Source of the DNA: Erigeron canadensis
Lineage: Eukaryota > Streptophyta > Magnoliopsida > Asterales > Asteraceae
NCBI RefSeq assembly: GCF_010389155.1
Contig: NC_057769.1
Coordinates: forward strand, 3,534,001-3,598,000
Direction of reading: 5' to 3'
DNA length: 64,000 nt
The stretch's first letter is position 1. Each line of letters begins with the position of its first letter. Positions 49,688 through 61,710 of this stretch are shown one piece after another. Under the pieces are notes generated by a model. It saw only the letters and a program-made list of their open reading frames with translations, ran no database searches and had not been told where the DNA came from. The translations under genes and the position numbers were made by a program.

Positions 49688-50084
49688 TAGGGGTGGCAAA
49701 ATGAATCTATTCTGTAGGTTAGGTAACACATCAGGAACAGCTATTATTTTGGTACAAATCAAAATGGGTCTGTCCTGGATGGCCTCAGACATTTTTCTCC
49801 AGCTCCTATAATTTCAGTATGAACACCAAGTGTGGAATATGATTCGTTGAATTCAAAGTTTATACTATTACAATAACGATCCAGTTTTTGTGAGTAAAAT
49901 GATTAAGGAGGGCCGAGGTTTTATGCACTAAAAGTATATCTTGGGCAAAGTTTTGATCTGTTTGAGTCTTTTAACCTATTTGGCAGTGTCTTTATAAGCT
50001 GATTTTACTTTATCCAGTGACCCGTTACATAAAATACAATTTGAAAAGAGATATTCATAAGTAAATGGGTAATTGCCACCTATA
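49688..50084. mobile_element. GGTGGCAAAA-type MITE downstream of Elongin C
   Basis: Left end TAGGGGTGGCAAAATG; right end AATGGGTAATTGCCACCTATA, an inverted counterpart. The interior has the TGACCCGTT and AAATGGGT words seen in the related copies (about 10932-11605, 43261-43612 and others). No coding capacity; superfamily not assigned. Confidence 0.6.
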
Positions 50085-51065
50085 GAATTCACAAGACCAC
50101 GATTAGGACAAAGTTTCTTACTGATACATTATACATGCACAATATAAAGGTATGTGGACATGTCAATACATACATTCTTTGGTGTGGAACATGACTCATT
50201 TTCGTGTGATAACATATGATCTGAATCAACTGATTACCTTTGTTCCATTTTTGGTCATTATTGTTAGATCAGGGATGCTCGAGGACTTTTCTTGGTCATT
50301 GTGAAGATCAAAGTGCTGTTGGAGCTGTGCATATGTAATATTTATCAATTCATCTAAGCAGTGTTAGGAAATGAGTCCATAAACATAGAAAACTGTATGT
50401 TTTCTTATATGTTTACTTTTTATTTGGCTTGTGAATATTGAATAATTTAATAAAGTAGTAGTAGTATATTTTGTGGCTAGAACACTTTGTTTTCGAGTTC
50501 ATGAGACTCTTCCTTATTTTTTTCTTTAATTATTATTATTATTTTTTATTTTTTTTTTTGAGAAACATAAACACGACCCTTTGATAAGTCTTAATAAGAA
50601 ACTACTGAGATTAAATAGTGACTGATGAATGACAGAGAAGTGATTTAAGTGAAATATGCTAGTGGTTGCAGCATCAACAGGCTATGCAGTATCAGATTCA
50701 ATTTCAGTCATAACCCAGATTGAACAGGAAACCGCAAGTGTTGAAAACCTTGAACTGGATAGTGGACAAAAAGGTTTTGGTTTCTTATCATGCTTTTACG
50801 TTTAGCAATAGTTCGGTTGTAAACTGGACGACAAACTGGTTTTGTGAAAGATATTACCTTGCAAGATAGTACCATCACTTGTTTGGTAGTTTGGTGTCTT
50901 GCGAAATATGGAACATCGTTTTTACAGGTTAAATGTTTTTAGTAGTTCTTCACGACTTCATATCTACCATAGACTTTTTGAACAATAAGCTCGGCATAGT
51001 CATCAATTTTCTTATTAATACTTTTTTTTTTTCCTTTTTCCATGAATGGCATATTATTCTAGTCA
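50085..51065. other. Spacer after Elongin C
   Basis: AT-rich with poly-T/A runs near 50510-50560. No gene seen. Confidence 0.5.
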
Positions 51066-51084
51066 TATTCTTATACAACACGAA

Positions 51085-51310
51085 AGCAGCAAGGTTGGAC
51101 TGCCTCTAGAGACAGAGGTCATAGGTTTTATCCTCATCCCTTGCAAGGCCGGAGGTCCTTTTCTATCTTTAGATAGAACCTGAAAGCAGCCTCTCTACAC
51201 CGTCGTGGTAGGGGTAAGACTGTCTACATTTTAACCTCCCACATACACCGTCGAGGTATTAGGACCCAAAACCCGTGAAAGACGGCATTGGGTGTTACTT
51301 ACTTACTTAC
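51085..51310 (+). mobile_element. tRNA-derived SINE with perfect 19-bp duplication and TTAC tail
   Basis: Flanked by TATTCTTATACAACACGAA at 51066-51084 and 51311-51329. The head has a degenerate B box (GAGGTCATAGGTTTTATCC). The body has GGCCGGAGGTCC, then GGTAAGACTGTCTACAT. The tail is (TTAC)n. Same family as 61383-61622, and similar to the plant Au-type SINE as I remember it. The perfect duplication suggests recent insertion. Confidence 0.88.
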
Positions 51311-51329
51311 TATTCTTATACAACACGAA

Positions 51330-52898
51330 TGTTTAGTATAAAACCTCTTGGAAAAACCCTTATTAATTCACCCCATACATGTGGAAAATAAGACTCTGGA
51401 TTCTTTCAACTCAGAAATCTAAACAATGGTCTACTAATTCAATCTTGATGAAACGAATGAAAATTGTATTAGAAGAAGGATTTAGGTACTCACTTGTTGC
51501 CACGAAAATATTTTCTATATCCTAAAAAGTAGTTCATTGGAAACGGAAAGTAGTTATATTAACGCAATTAAGGTACTTTGTTTTGGAATATGTATGAAAA
51601 ATATATATATATATATATATATTGGATCTCAATGGTCTATTGGTCCATGCTCACAAGTATAATAGTACAGGGAAGATATGCGGTCTTTGGAAAATATAGA
51701 AAGTCCACTTCAACATATTTTGAATCTAAAACATTGATTTTGACTAAAAGTGATGTTTATACATAAAACATTACATTTCCACATTTTAAACTAGACTATG
51801 ACAATTTATAGATTATTATGTTTTTCCCAGAGATTTTGAAGTCCACTAATTTAAAGAAAGCTTTGTAACCACATCAATCATATCATATCAGATTAATAGT
51901 TGGTTGTGACATTGGTAGAGACGTTAACACATGTTTGCTTGTATAACTTTTACATAATAATGATATAATTTATCTAAGCAAGGCAAATGAATGGAGGAGC
52001 ACAAATGCTAGGCTACGCTTGAAAGAATGCATACACCACGACTAATGGTTTAAAAAGAACGAAGTACATAGAAAACAGTACATGTTAATTTCTTTTCTTT
52101 TCAAATTATTATTTGTTGTCGTCTTCATTGACACGAGTAATTTCTTGTTGGGAAATTTCTGAACGAGACATCTGTCATTACTCGTTGTGGAGCTGGTGAC
52201 ATAGCCTAGATGTGACAACGAAATGATTGTGAGGTTCGGCAAGTGTTTTGACATACGTAATTAAGTTGTGTGATTCAGTAAAAAGCTGGCCTTATAACTT
52301 GAATCCAATATAGCTTAGTAGCTTACACAAGTTTACTTAACTGTGTTACTCAATGTGCAAGTGATGTTAGAGATTTATTTATGACTTTTAATAATTTTAA
52401 TGTGTGTTCTTTTCGGTATGGTTCTACACATATAGTCGCAAACTTGTTCAACACATAGTGAGGAACTTTCTATATAATCTAAGTTTTTTGGCAACATTAC
52501 ATCTAAATAAAGAACAAACAAAAAAATCTTTATTAACATTTATGTTGTAGTCAAAGTTTTTGGCCTTGCAAGTGATTAAGTTAATTGATCATTGTTTATA
52601 GCTCTACTTTTTCTACATTATCTAAACATAAACAAGAGATTAGACCCCGCTTTTTTTTTTACTTAATAGACTTAATAATTAAGAAATTTAATGTATTAAA
52701 TCAAATTTCATGTTTTTTTTTTACTTAATAAACAAAAATAACCATCAATTACCTATTTTTTATTTAATACATTCAACCACAATTTATAAATTCACATTTA
52801 ATGACTAAAAAAGAACAGGCCCTTAATGAACTTATTCATAATAAATAGTTTATAATGACGTCTAAACCATTAAAATCTTCATGTTATTGAAAGACGCT
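51330..52898. other. Gene-free stretch
   Basis: AT-rich with a (TA)n run at about 51600-51622. No supported gene or element. Confidence 0.5.
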
Positions 52899-53040
52899 TG
52901 GTATCCCGACTATGATTTTAGTAACTCGACCAGATTATTAATGACAGGGGCCCGCTTTTTACTCTTATCATATATACCATTATAGACATGGGGACTCACA
53001 CTTTTTGGTTAGGATACCAAAAAGTGTGGTTGGGATACCA
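52899..53040. repeat. Nested inverted repeats, possible small MITE
   Basis: Outer arms TGGTATCCCGAC (52899-52910) and GTTGGGATACCA (53029-53040) enclose a perfect 12-bp hairpin: CACACTTTTTGG (52997-53008), an 8-base loop, and CCAAAAAGTGTG (53017-53028). No clear target duplication. Confidence 0.5.
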
Positions 53041-53904
53041 TTGTGTATTGAAATCTAGTGCATATATCTGTATCCAGTCAAGATTCAAGATGCACACCAT
53101 TTCATTTCAATTGGGTCCACTACCTTGTGAATAATTAAACATTTTCAGTCTTATCCATTTTACTTCGAAATTGATATTTATGTCAATATTTTGATTATTT
53201 TATGATACATGTGCAGTGATTTATGTTATGAATCAATGGTATATTGGACATGAGTGGAGGTTATTTTGCTCGACTCTTTTAGTTTGTCACAATCTTTTTA
53301 TCTTTAATAAATAATTACAATCTTTTTTTTCCAAATAAATAAATCAAAAACCAGCTTTTGTTTATCAAACGGTTGAAACTAGCTAGATTAAAATCCGGTT
53401 CAAGATATCGGCAATTTTATGGAAAAAAAAACCTAATTAAACCTGTCGACCGATTCATTGATTCCTTTGAAACAATATGCATTTTCTCAAAAGTCTGTTT
53501 CACACGTCATTTTTGCATGTATTGGTATGTCACGTCACGTGCCATGCACGAGGCATTTATTTCTAGTTGTATTTTATGAATGAATCTATTCTGATGTCAA
53601 ACATAAATCGTCAAACGATGTGTTGTTCATATGAATCAAAGACACATACATATACATATCCTATATATGTATCTATATTCATGTTTGTACATTCATATGA
53701 ATAAATAAATGAATCATATCCACGTGCTCTGTTCTCACTTATATCTTGTACTTCTATTTTGTCTCTATCTATTTTCTATATTCTCTATATATAATATACA
53801 TATACATCCTCTGTAAATCTTATCCACCGGTTCATTTGTTTGATTAATTAATTTTTATTTCATTCCTCTGTTTTTTTCTTCCAACAAAACAACTCTTTCC
53901 ATTA
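53041..53904. other. Spacer, 5' flank of the serine-rich protein gene
   Basis: Promoter and 5' UTR side of the gene at 53905; CT- and TA-rich from 53640. No defined element. Confidence 0.5.
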
Positions 53905-55564
53905 ATGGAAACCAACAATAACAATCTTCAATCCATTTCCTCTCAATTACCTCCTCCGCCGTCACCATCACCGTCGTATTCATCATTCACCGCCGAACTT
54001 TTTGGTGACAATGACTCACATCCCTCCTCCGGAATGTTTTCATCCATTTTTCCACCTCCATCCACGGTAACTTTTATTCATCTAATCCTAGTTTGCATTT
54101 TTTATAATTAATTGTTGATTAATTTTGTGTGGGTTTTTGTTACTTTTCTCATATATTATCTTTACAAAGGATCTTAGTTTTAAACCCCATTATTAGATAT
54201 AATCTTGTACTTTGTTATTATTTATATCCCTTGGCTACATGTGTGTTCTGTTTTATATATTTGTAATTATGATTATTGTTTAAGGAATAATGGTATGAGA
54301 TTTATAGTCAAATCATGTATAGATAATCAATATAAGGGTCAAACATACAAACATTTGCATGATAATTGAGTATTTCATTTAAATAACTTCTACCATCGAT
54401 CATAAATTATCAAATTTTAATTAGCTGTTTTGTATCTTGATGTGATGTGCTGGCTTTTAAATCGTACTGTATGATTTTTAAAAGACCAACATACTCGTAT
54501 TAAATTGAGTTTAATGAAGTCCATATTTTATAGAATCAGAAAATTTATTCATATAGTATTGCAGATGTAAACTTTAGATTCATAATGATCATTAAATTAG
54601 TCATTCTGGACATTAGGAAATCTGGGTCCATTAAATGTACGTTAGTATAGCTCCGCAACACATATTAAGAAAACTCTACTTATAATTATATTTTTTTGGA
54701 AAGACGTGTTTCGAATCACAATTTCAGCTCACGGTTACAGGGGTGAGTGCCACTCGGTGTAGACTAGGTTGTCTTTCCCGCCAATTAGTTCGATCTGAAC
54801 TTAATCACATTCATTAATGAACAAATCTATAAGTACTTCTCAAAGATACTAATTATTTGCAGGTGTGATGAAGTTCATATACTTGCATAATTTGATCACA
54901 TTATTAAATGCATAGATGATATAAGATAAAGGTATCAAAGTGTGATTTTTATGAATTCCCTTTATCTGTTTAGGTACTGGCAAGAGATACAAACTCTTCG
55001 CAGTTCACCGGAGTTATGCAAGAAGAGACACCGGGGAGAAAGGTTTGGACTACCACCCAGGGAACTTCAGGTTGGCATCTCTTTCTTTTTTTCATAGTGA
55101 TTAAAAAAATTTATATACTTATAGTGTAGTTTTATTCATTGATGATTATGGTAAGATCCAACCAAACAAAACCCTAAAAAAGTTAGTAAAGGAAGATTTG
55201 GAAGATTTAAAGTCGTAGTAAAGGAAGATTTGGAAGATTTAAAGTCGGATCTTGGCAACTCTCTCTCTCAAGCGGATCCTGGAGGATTGGATAAGATTTA
55301 TGTATTTCCGAAACCTATAAAAATTAGAAAACAACCTAGGATCGGAACTGGTAGACAGAGAGCCAAAGTCAAATCTTCAAAACCTCGCAGAAGAGCTTTT
55401 CATGGAAGTCTGATCTTTAAATAAGCTAAGTGTAAATATACGCACATATTATATATATATATATATATATGTAACCAAAGCTAAGGATCGGATCCTAGAA
55501 AGAAATTGAAAGATCGGATCCTCAACAGAGCCAAAGTCGAATCTTCAAACCCTAATTATATATC

Positions 55565-55595
<31 letters not shown>

Positions 55596-57303
55596 AACCA
55601 AGACTAAAGATTGGATCCTAGAGAAAGGAAGATCGGAACATAAGGAAAGGAATAAGAGCCTAATTGATACATATGTACGTATATATGTATATGGAAATAG
55701 AGGAAATCGGATCCTATAAGATCAAGAAAGGTGAGCGCAAAAGATCTCTCTCTCTCTAGCGGATCCTAGAAAGGAAGTTGGAGAGAGAGAGTCAATGTCG
55801 GATCCTAGGAAGAAATAGAAGAAGTCGGATTTTAGAGGTTCTGCAATCGAGACTTAGAAGGGAACTCACCTCATAATCGGCTCACAAGAGAGGAAATTTA
55901 GCTAATATATATATGTATATTCGTACATATATATATATATAATTGCAATAAAAATATATAAAGGAGAACTCCAAGTCTCACCTCTCAAGGTGGATAAAGG
56001 GAGAAGGTTAAACCTTACCTGATCCAACCTTAACTAAATCCTTGGATGGGATTAAATGGAACCATTCCTATTCTAAATAGGATAAATACTATCATATTTA
56101 TATTTACCAAAGGCGGCGATAACGCACCTTGTTCTTACACGTGGCTTACTAACGTACTCCAGGACATTCTAAACCTAGTAGTGTCATGATGAGTACTGGG
56201 CCAGGGCCCATTACTAATATGGCCCAAATTATGAGGAAACTCTAATCTGACAGCCTATAAATATCTCCCATTATTGGTTGTCAGACATTCACTATTAATT
56301 CAATACACACACTTTATAATATTCTCTGCAACTACAGAGAATATACAGCAGCAGTACATTCATATTCATCAACATCCATCATCAATCAAGCATCATATCA
56401 AAATCATATTACATCCATATCCTCCATAGATCGATATATCTCTATGGGAAAATCATCTTACACCTTAGATTCGTCAAGAATTTATTAGGTTTGCACTCTT
56501 GTTTGAGGAGATCTTGATGATTTTCGTGGTTAAACCCTCCTTGTAATTGAGCTTTTCATTCTCATGCTCAAACATTCATCACTCATGATCACTAGAGTTT
56601 AAAAGTATCTTTTTACCTATTGTAGTATGGTTGGTTTATGAGAAAAATAAGATCATAACAATTTCATTTATGTAATTTTAGCAATGAGACTTCCCTGGAT
56701 TACTGTAATAAACGAAACCAGTAGGCCTTAGGCCTTGGGGATCCTAGGTGTGTGTTGACAGTTGACTCATTGTATGTCTGTCTGGCCCCTAAATATTTAG
56801 CTATGGTCATCAATATTTAAGGCTAAATGATAATACAATTAACACTTCTGACCTTCTGCTATATATTTTTGAGCAGCGGAAAATGTAGCTAAGAATGTGG
56901 CGAGTGCAAAAAGTAGTATAAAGAACTTGGAGAGAAGGTCAGTCTTTCAGGAAAGGCTCGAGCCTTCTCCCTTAAGTTCATCTTTATACTATGGTGGACA
57001 AGAAGATATGTATGTCTGTTCTTCAAGTAACACATCTTCACAAGCATACCCTAAGGTGAGTAGAGTTCATTTATCTACTACTCCATTAAGAAATAAAACG
57101 AGTCGATTGGATGAGCTCAACGTTTTGTTTCATGCTTTTAGTACAAGAAAGTGGATGGAAAAGATGATCCTAATTATTTGCACAGTGCTTCTCGAGGAAA
57201 TTGGTGGCAAGGTAAATTGTGACGTTTCCTGAGTATAAATGTTAGCCGCTTTCATGATGACATCCTAAATCATGTAATTGATGCAGGGTCGCTATATTAT
57301 TAA
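53905..57303 (+). CDS. Small serine-rich plant protein, At5g02020 (SIS)-like
   Basis: Five exons (53905-54066, 54974-55070, 56877-57055, 57142-57211, 57287-57303) keep frame and give 174 residues. Features are a Pro/Ser-rich N-terminus, then FTAELFGDNDS and GMFSSIFPPPS, a middle LSSSLYYGGQEDMY, and a C-terminus GNWWQGSLYY. This arrangement matches a plant-specific family I remember as At5g02020 (Salt Induced Serine rich) and relatives such as At5g59080. The biochemical function is unknown; there is no enzyme motif, signal peptide or membrane segment. The last exon encodes only the final GSLYY residues, so gene finders may miss it. Intron 2 (1.8 kb) is crowded with repeats. Confidence 0.82.
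55184..55247. repeat. Perfect 32-bp tandem duplication
   Basis: Two identical adjacent units (55184-55215, 55216-55247) starting TAGTAAAGGAAGATTTGG, in intron 2 of the SIS-like gene. Confidence 0.95.
55276..55805. repeat. GGATCC-rich degenerate repeat array
   Basis: GGATCC begins at 55276, 55490, 55516, 55613, 55709, 55761 and 55800, mostly within the word TCGGATCCTAGAAAG, with purine-rich AGGAAGATCGGA linkers and (TA)n blocks between. Probably the internal part of a retroelement or a minisatellite-like sequence. No open frame. Confidence 0.65.
56040..56640 (+). mobile_element. Possible solo LTR or LTR-retrotransposon remnant
   Basis: Promoter-like order: GGGCCCATTACTAATATGGCCC words, CCTATAAATATC (a TATA box at about 56255), then a CA-rich leader with CATCAACATCCATCATC, and a T-rich end. 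This resembles plant LTR U3-R-U5 organisation. I cannot fix TG/CA ends or a 5-bp duplication, so limits are approximate. Confidence 0.35.
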
Positions 57304-58345
57304 AACGGTGCCCCTTTTTAGAAAACACCATGAATTCTCCAGCTATTAACTAAGGTATCTTCTACTTAATCATTGTGGAATTCCATACTATCGCCATTGT
57401 TGTTCAAAAGTATAGGCACCAAAATGGGTAGGTTGGAGAGATCGGGTAAGCGGTCAAATGGGTAATTGGTTGTTTGGGTCAATACAGGTTGGAAACACTT
57501 TCTAATTAGCTGATTTGTAATAATTTTGTTACAGATGCTTACAAGTATATAAAATTAGACCGATGATCTAGGCTTTTGAGTAAACAGTGTAACAGTTTGT
57601 ATGAATTAAAAATTCCCTTTGGGCAACTTTCCTTCATTTTAGTTGTTTGTGTTTGGCTTTTTCCCCGTTGACCCATTCTACCGGTTAGATTAACCTCAAG
57701 CGGGCTGTGCAGGATTCAAAAGCATTTTTTTTTCAACTTCACATTGCATTTACCATTCTTCTCCATTTTGGGCGTCGTACATGAATTCTCGTTTCGAAGT
57801 AAATAATACTAGAGCCATTCCCAAACAAAAAGTAAATTATACCACAATCAGATCTTCATTTCTTTTGAATATAGAGTGAAATTGTTATGTTGCAACTTTG
57901 ATTTTATTTTTCCTTCTCATTTTTGTAGATATAATTAGTAATAATCCATGTTGCTGGTGATGTTGATTTGCAGGAAATTCATGAAGTCTTTATAGAAGTT
58001 GAAGTTTTTGTTGATATATAAGCAGTATTCTCTTCACAGTCTCACCTCGCCCTTTCTCCTTTTGTTTTCCAATCTGCATAACAAACGTTTTTGGGACTTT
58101 TGGTATATGTTATTCAGGTTTTTCATATAAATAAAAGCTTTGTTCTTATGCCTATTAACAACAAAAAAAATTATAGTTCTGTGCCATAATCAATGATGCA
58201 AATTGTGAGGAAAATCATACATTATATGTCCTTGTCTATACATAAATGTGCATCCTACTCCAGTCTCCTAATCCCCTCTAGTCTTTTTTTTTGAACTGTT
58301 GAAGTTGGGTCGGTTCCCCTGTCGTGTGCCAAAACCATCAAGCGG
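57304..58345. other. Spacer between convergent genes
   Basis: 3' flanks of the SIS-like gene (+) and the GT4 gene (-). At 57415-57690 there are AAATGGGTAGGTTGG and TTGACCCATTCTACC words of the dispersed repeat family. A spliced 3' UTR of the SIS-like gene may extend here (possible acceptor near 57974). No coding gene. Confidence 0.45.
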
Positions 58346-59809
58346 CTAATATTTGCAGTAATCTTGGTTCTTTTTATCATTTGAGAGGCATAGAAATAGT
58401 CTTTCATATGCAGCTGCCATTTTTGTTGCAGTAAAAAGCTTTATGCCTCTTTCTCTAGCCACCTTGCCCTTCTGCTCCAAAACTACTCTCCCGTCTTGCC
58501 AGACCTCATAAAGACACTTTTTGAGTGAATCTATGGTAGGTGAAAATGTATACCCATGTTCCTTTCCCACGATTACTGAGCCTGTGATGCTAGCAAGCTT
58601 TGTAGCCATCAACGGTTTGCCAGAGAGAACAGCTTCTAACAAAGTGTGATCCAATCCTTGAGCCCGAATAGTTGGGTTCACAAAGATGTCGATAGCATTG
58701 TAGAATCTAGCCAGTTGACCCTGTTGTAGAGGACCCAAAACGAGCAAGTTAGGTCCCAGATCCTTATATCTAGTACCCCATGGACCATCACCGGCAACTA
58801 GAACCATTACGGTTTCCTTAAAAGTTGAGTTCTCAAGAAATATCTGCTTTAGAGCTTCAAACATTAAAGGGTGTCCTTTATCTTTAACCAGTCTACCCGC
58901 CATTCCTAAAATTAATGATTTTGATGGCGGGATTCTGAAATTTGACCTAAAGTCTTGACCCTTTTCGTCATCAGGTTTGAAAACTTCTTCATCTACACCA
59001 TTGAGTATAACATGAACTCTGTTATCTGGGATCATGTAGATCCTTTTCAAGATATCCCCAACATGATCACTTGTAGCCACGTGGTGGGCGTATTTTTGGA
59101 AGAATTTAATCTCTTCAACTACTTTCGGACCTCTTTCAGTCAACTGGTTGGCTTGGCTCTCATTGTGTTCTCTCAAGAGTTCTTGAATTATATCCGTATG
59201 TATGGACTCATATGCGATTCCATGCCAAGAAACCGCCAAATTTGAGACATTTTTGGACCGAGTATGCCTTAGGCTTACACTCTCTGTGTGAACTACATCA
59301 AACGGTCTCTCTGTCAAGTTTTGAGCTAGGAATTGTTCCCAAACCACAGCTTGATCGAGATAACCTGCAGCCGTGGGTTTTGAGAGGTGGAAATGTAAAT
59401 TCTCGAAAGAATATTTTGGGAATGAAAAGTTAGAAGAGGTAGCGGTGAAGACATGAAGCTCATGACCTCGTTTAGCCAAAGCAAGGTGAAGTGTTAAAGC
59501 ATGTCGCTCTAGCCCACCGGCATGGTGCCTGTCGGGCCATTTCTTGACAAAGAGGGCAATTTTTAGGAGTTTTGAAGGCGGGTCAGAGGGGAATGAAAGA
59601 TGGTTCCACGCTAATGGGAACGTTAGGAGATCAATGGGGTGGTTTGGGCTCAACCCCGTTCCCATTCCAGTTCCCACCTCCAGTCTTTGATCACGGAAGT
59701 AGAACGGTAGAGAGGAATGAGACCAATGGAGTAACGAAATTGATGAGAGAATTGAGAGGAGGACTATAAGAGTACAGAAACCACGAAAACTGCGAAAGCA
59801 CGACTTCAT
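58346..59809 (-). CDS. GT4-family glycosyltransferase, type II membrane protein
   Basis: Intronless, 487 residues. The N-terminus is basic (MKSCFRSFRGF), with a hydrophobic anchor at about 11-28, so it probably sits in Golgi or ER with a lumenal catalytic domain. The Rossmann-like N-lobe has the glycogen-synthase-like entry AGGLERHALTLHLALAKRGH. The C-lobe shows AGRLVKDKGHPL (donor-binding region), LVAGDGPW, LGPLQQGQLARFYNAIDIFV and the E-x7-E region in GLDHTLLEAVLSGKP. It resembles Arabidopsis At1g19710/At1g75420-type proteins (from memory). Donor and acceptor are unknown. The ATG at 59807-59809 gives the complete anchor. Confidence 0.9.
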   Translation of the reverse strand: MKSCFRSFRGFCTLIVLLSILSSISLLHWSHSSLPFYFRDQRLEVGTGMGTGLSPNHPIDLLTFPLAWNHLSFPSDPPSKLLKIALFVKKWPDRHHAGGLERHALTLHLALAKRGHELHVFTATSSNFSFPKYSFENLHFHLSKPTAAGYLDQAVVWEQFLAQNLTERPFDVVHTESVSLRHTRSKNVSNLAVSWHGIAYESIHTDIIQELLREHNESQANQLTERGPKVVEEIKFFQKYAHHVATSDHVGDILKRIYMIPDNRVHVILNGVDEEVFKPDDEKGQDFRSNFRIPPSKSLILGMAGRLVKDKGHPLMFEALKQIFLENSTFKETVMVLVAGDGPWGTRYKDLGPNLLVLGPLQQGQLARFYNAIDIFVNPTIRAQGLDHTLLEAVLSGKPLMATKLASITGSVIVGKEHGYTFSPTIDSLKKCLYEVWQDGRVVLEQKGKVARERGIKLFTATKMAAAYERLFLCLSNDKKNQDYCKY

Positions 59810-60208
59810 GGAGAAATATGCTGTGCAAGATTAAGATTTTGTACTAATTATATACTCTACAGATAAAGTATAAAATCTATAGAAAAGGATCAAGTGTACT
59901 TGCCACTTGGGTTTAGTGGGAAGGAAGTTTTATTCAAGATCTGGGGTGGGTATTGCACATGGTGGTTAATCAGATCTTAAGCTATAGAATTAGGTTATTA
60001 GTTTGACCACTAGGAGGCAAGGATTAAACTAAGATTCAGTCTTTTTAGTGTCAGAATAAGATAATACTCCGAAGTATTATAAACATTATTTTATAAGGGA
60101 ATTTTAAAAGCAAAGTCCAACCACTCCCTACATGTTTCTGTATTCTTGATTCCTAAAGAATGCAATTTAATACCCAACTTTCCAAAGTTCAGTCATGATC
60201 GTTGTCTT
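59810..60208. other. Spacer, 5' flank of the GT4 gene
   Basis: Promoter side of the GT4 gene; no defined element. Confidence 0.5.
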
Positions 60209-61010
60209 TCGTTCCATTCTTCAGATATTTTTGGCATTTGTTTCAAATAAGAAAAACACTTATTAATCTAAAATGCTTCCACCAATATCATCATGGTATA
60301 TGGTGGAATCTAAAATTGAAAAGTCTTACATTTAAATCTTTGTGTAAGCAAAATGCTTCCAAGAATGGAGACAAGGGATTTTCCCTATATAAGTTTCGAG
60401 TTTGGTATATAAAGAGGCATGCCGCTGAGCCCAAATTTGCCGTTAAAGAAAAAAGAAAAAAAAAGTCTAAAATACTTCCAAGATGTTTATTTCTTATCAT
60501 AATATATTCAAGGAGATAGAAAAAATCTTTTTTACAACAAAGTATAGATGACTATTAATGTGTGGCTAGGTGGATGTTGAATGGTGAAGTAATAGTTTTG
60601 ATTTTCATAGTAGTTTCTAGTATTATAAAAAAACGCTTAAAGTATTAAAAGAGTAGGCGAAGGATAATGAAAATAAAAAAGTTCATAACTTTTGATTTCA
60701 TTCTTCGTAGATTTTGGCATTTGTTCCAAACAAGAAAAACACTCATCAATCTAAAATGCTTTCAAGATATGTATTTAAGGAGATAGAAAAGAGATATGTT
60801 TTTAAAAAAAATAATAGATTACTATCAATGTGGTTAGATGGATGTTAAATGGTGAAGTAAATAGTTTTCAGTAATATAGATAGATGTTAAAGTAATAAAA
60901 TAGTAGGTGAAGGATATTAAAAACAAGAAAAATCATAAGTTTTTATTTACATTCTCCGTAGAGTTTTTGGCATTTGTTCCAAATAAGAACAACGTTATCA
61001 ATCTAAAATG
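60209..61010. repeat. Three diverged tandem units
   Basis: The phrase TTTTGGCATTTGTT, AAAACAC, AATCTAAAATGCTT recurs at about 60225, 60710 and 60965. The second and third are followed by similar AGATAGAAAA, GGATGTTAAATGGTGAAGTAA and GTAGGTGAAGGAT stretches. Unit length is about 250-300 bp, with the first copy interrupted. No coding potential. Confidence 0.65.
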
Positions 61011-61382
61011 CTTTCAAGATATTTATAATTTAAGTAGATGAAAAAAGATCCGTATATTTATGTGATATTCTGACTTTGGATCGTTTTTAAAACGGAGGAA
61101 AACAATAACGAACACAGCTTCATATACACAAAAATGTTATAAATCTTGATCTTGGATTAATAACAATTACTATAATAATCAACATACAATATAATAGATA
61201 GAAATAGAAAAATGTTGGAGGGAAAAGAAGAATGCATTAGAACAACATAATGTATGTTATAATGGTTAGGGTTAAGACCCTTATATAGATTAGTACAAGG
61301 CTTTAATAATAATTTGTACATTTCAAGCATAAAGTGTTTACACATTTACATAATTTTTTAGTATATATATAATGGGATGTTT

Positions 61383-61622
61383 TAAAGCAGTTGGATCAGT
61401 GGTAAACACCCTTGCCTCTGGAGACAGAGGTCATGAGTTCGATTCTCATCCCATACACAAAGTTCGGAGGGCTTTTTCTTTCATTTAGGTGGAAACTGGA
61501 AGCAGTCTCTCTACTTAGGTAGAGGTAAGGTCTGCCTACATCTTAATCTCTCTCATACACCATCGAGATATTCCTCCATACACCGTCGAGGTATTGGGGT
61601 GACAATGAGCAGTTTCTTTATT
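61383..61622 (+). mobile_element. tRNA-derived SINE with intact head
   Basis: A box-like AGTTGGATCAGTGGTAAAC and B box GAGTTCGATTCTC, then body GTTCGGAGGG, GGTAAGGTCTGCCTACAT, ATACACCGTCGAGGTATTGG. Flanks TATAATG[G/A]GATGTTT at 61368-61382 and 61623-61637 differ at one base, a probable 15-bp target duplication. Same family as 51085-51310. Confidence 0.82.
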
Positions 61623-61710
61623 TATAATGAGATGTTTGGTTATAAAAGTCCAATTATGGTATTGACTTTTGGCTTTCTATTAGAAAAGGAAACTTTTTAT
61701 ATATTTTTTT

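Noticed and set aside
55184..55247. CRISPR-like repeat
   Set aside because: Only two adjacent units without spacers in a plant intron; an ordinary tandem duplication.
57956..58022. Extra coding exon of the SIS-like gene
   Set aside because: The conserved GSLYY C-terminus and stop are already reached at 57303; later splice-like signals could only belong to a 3' UTR.
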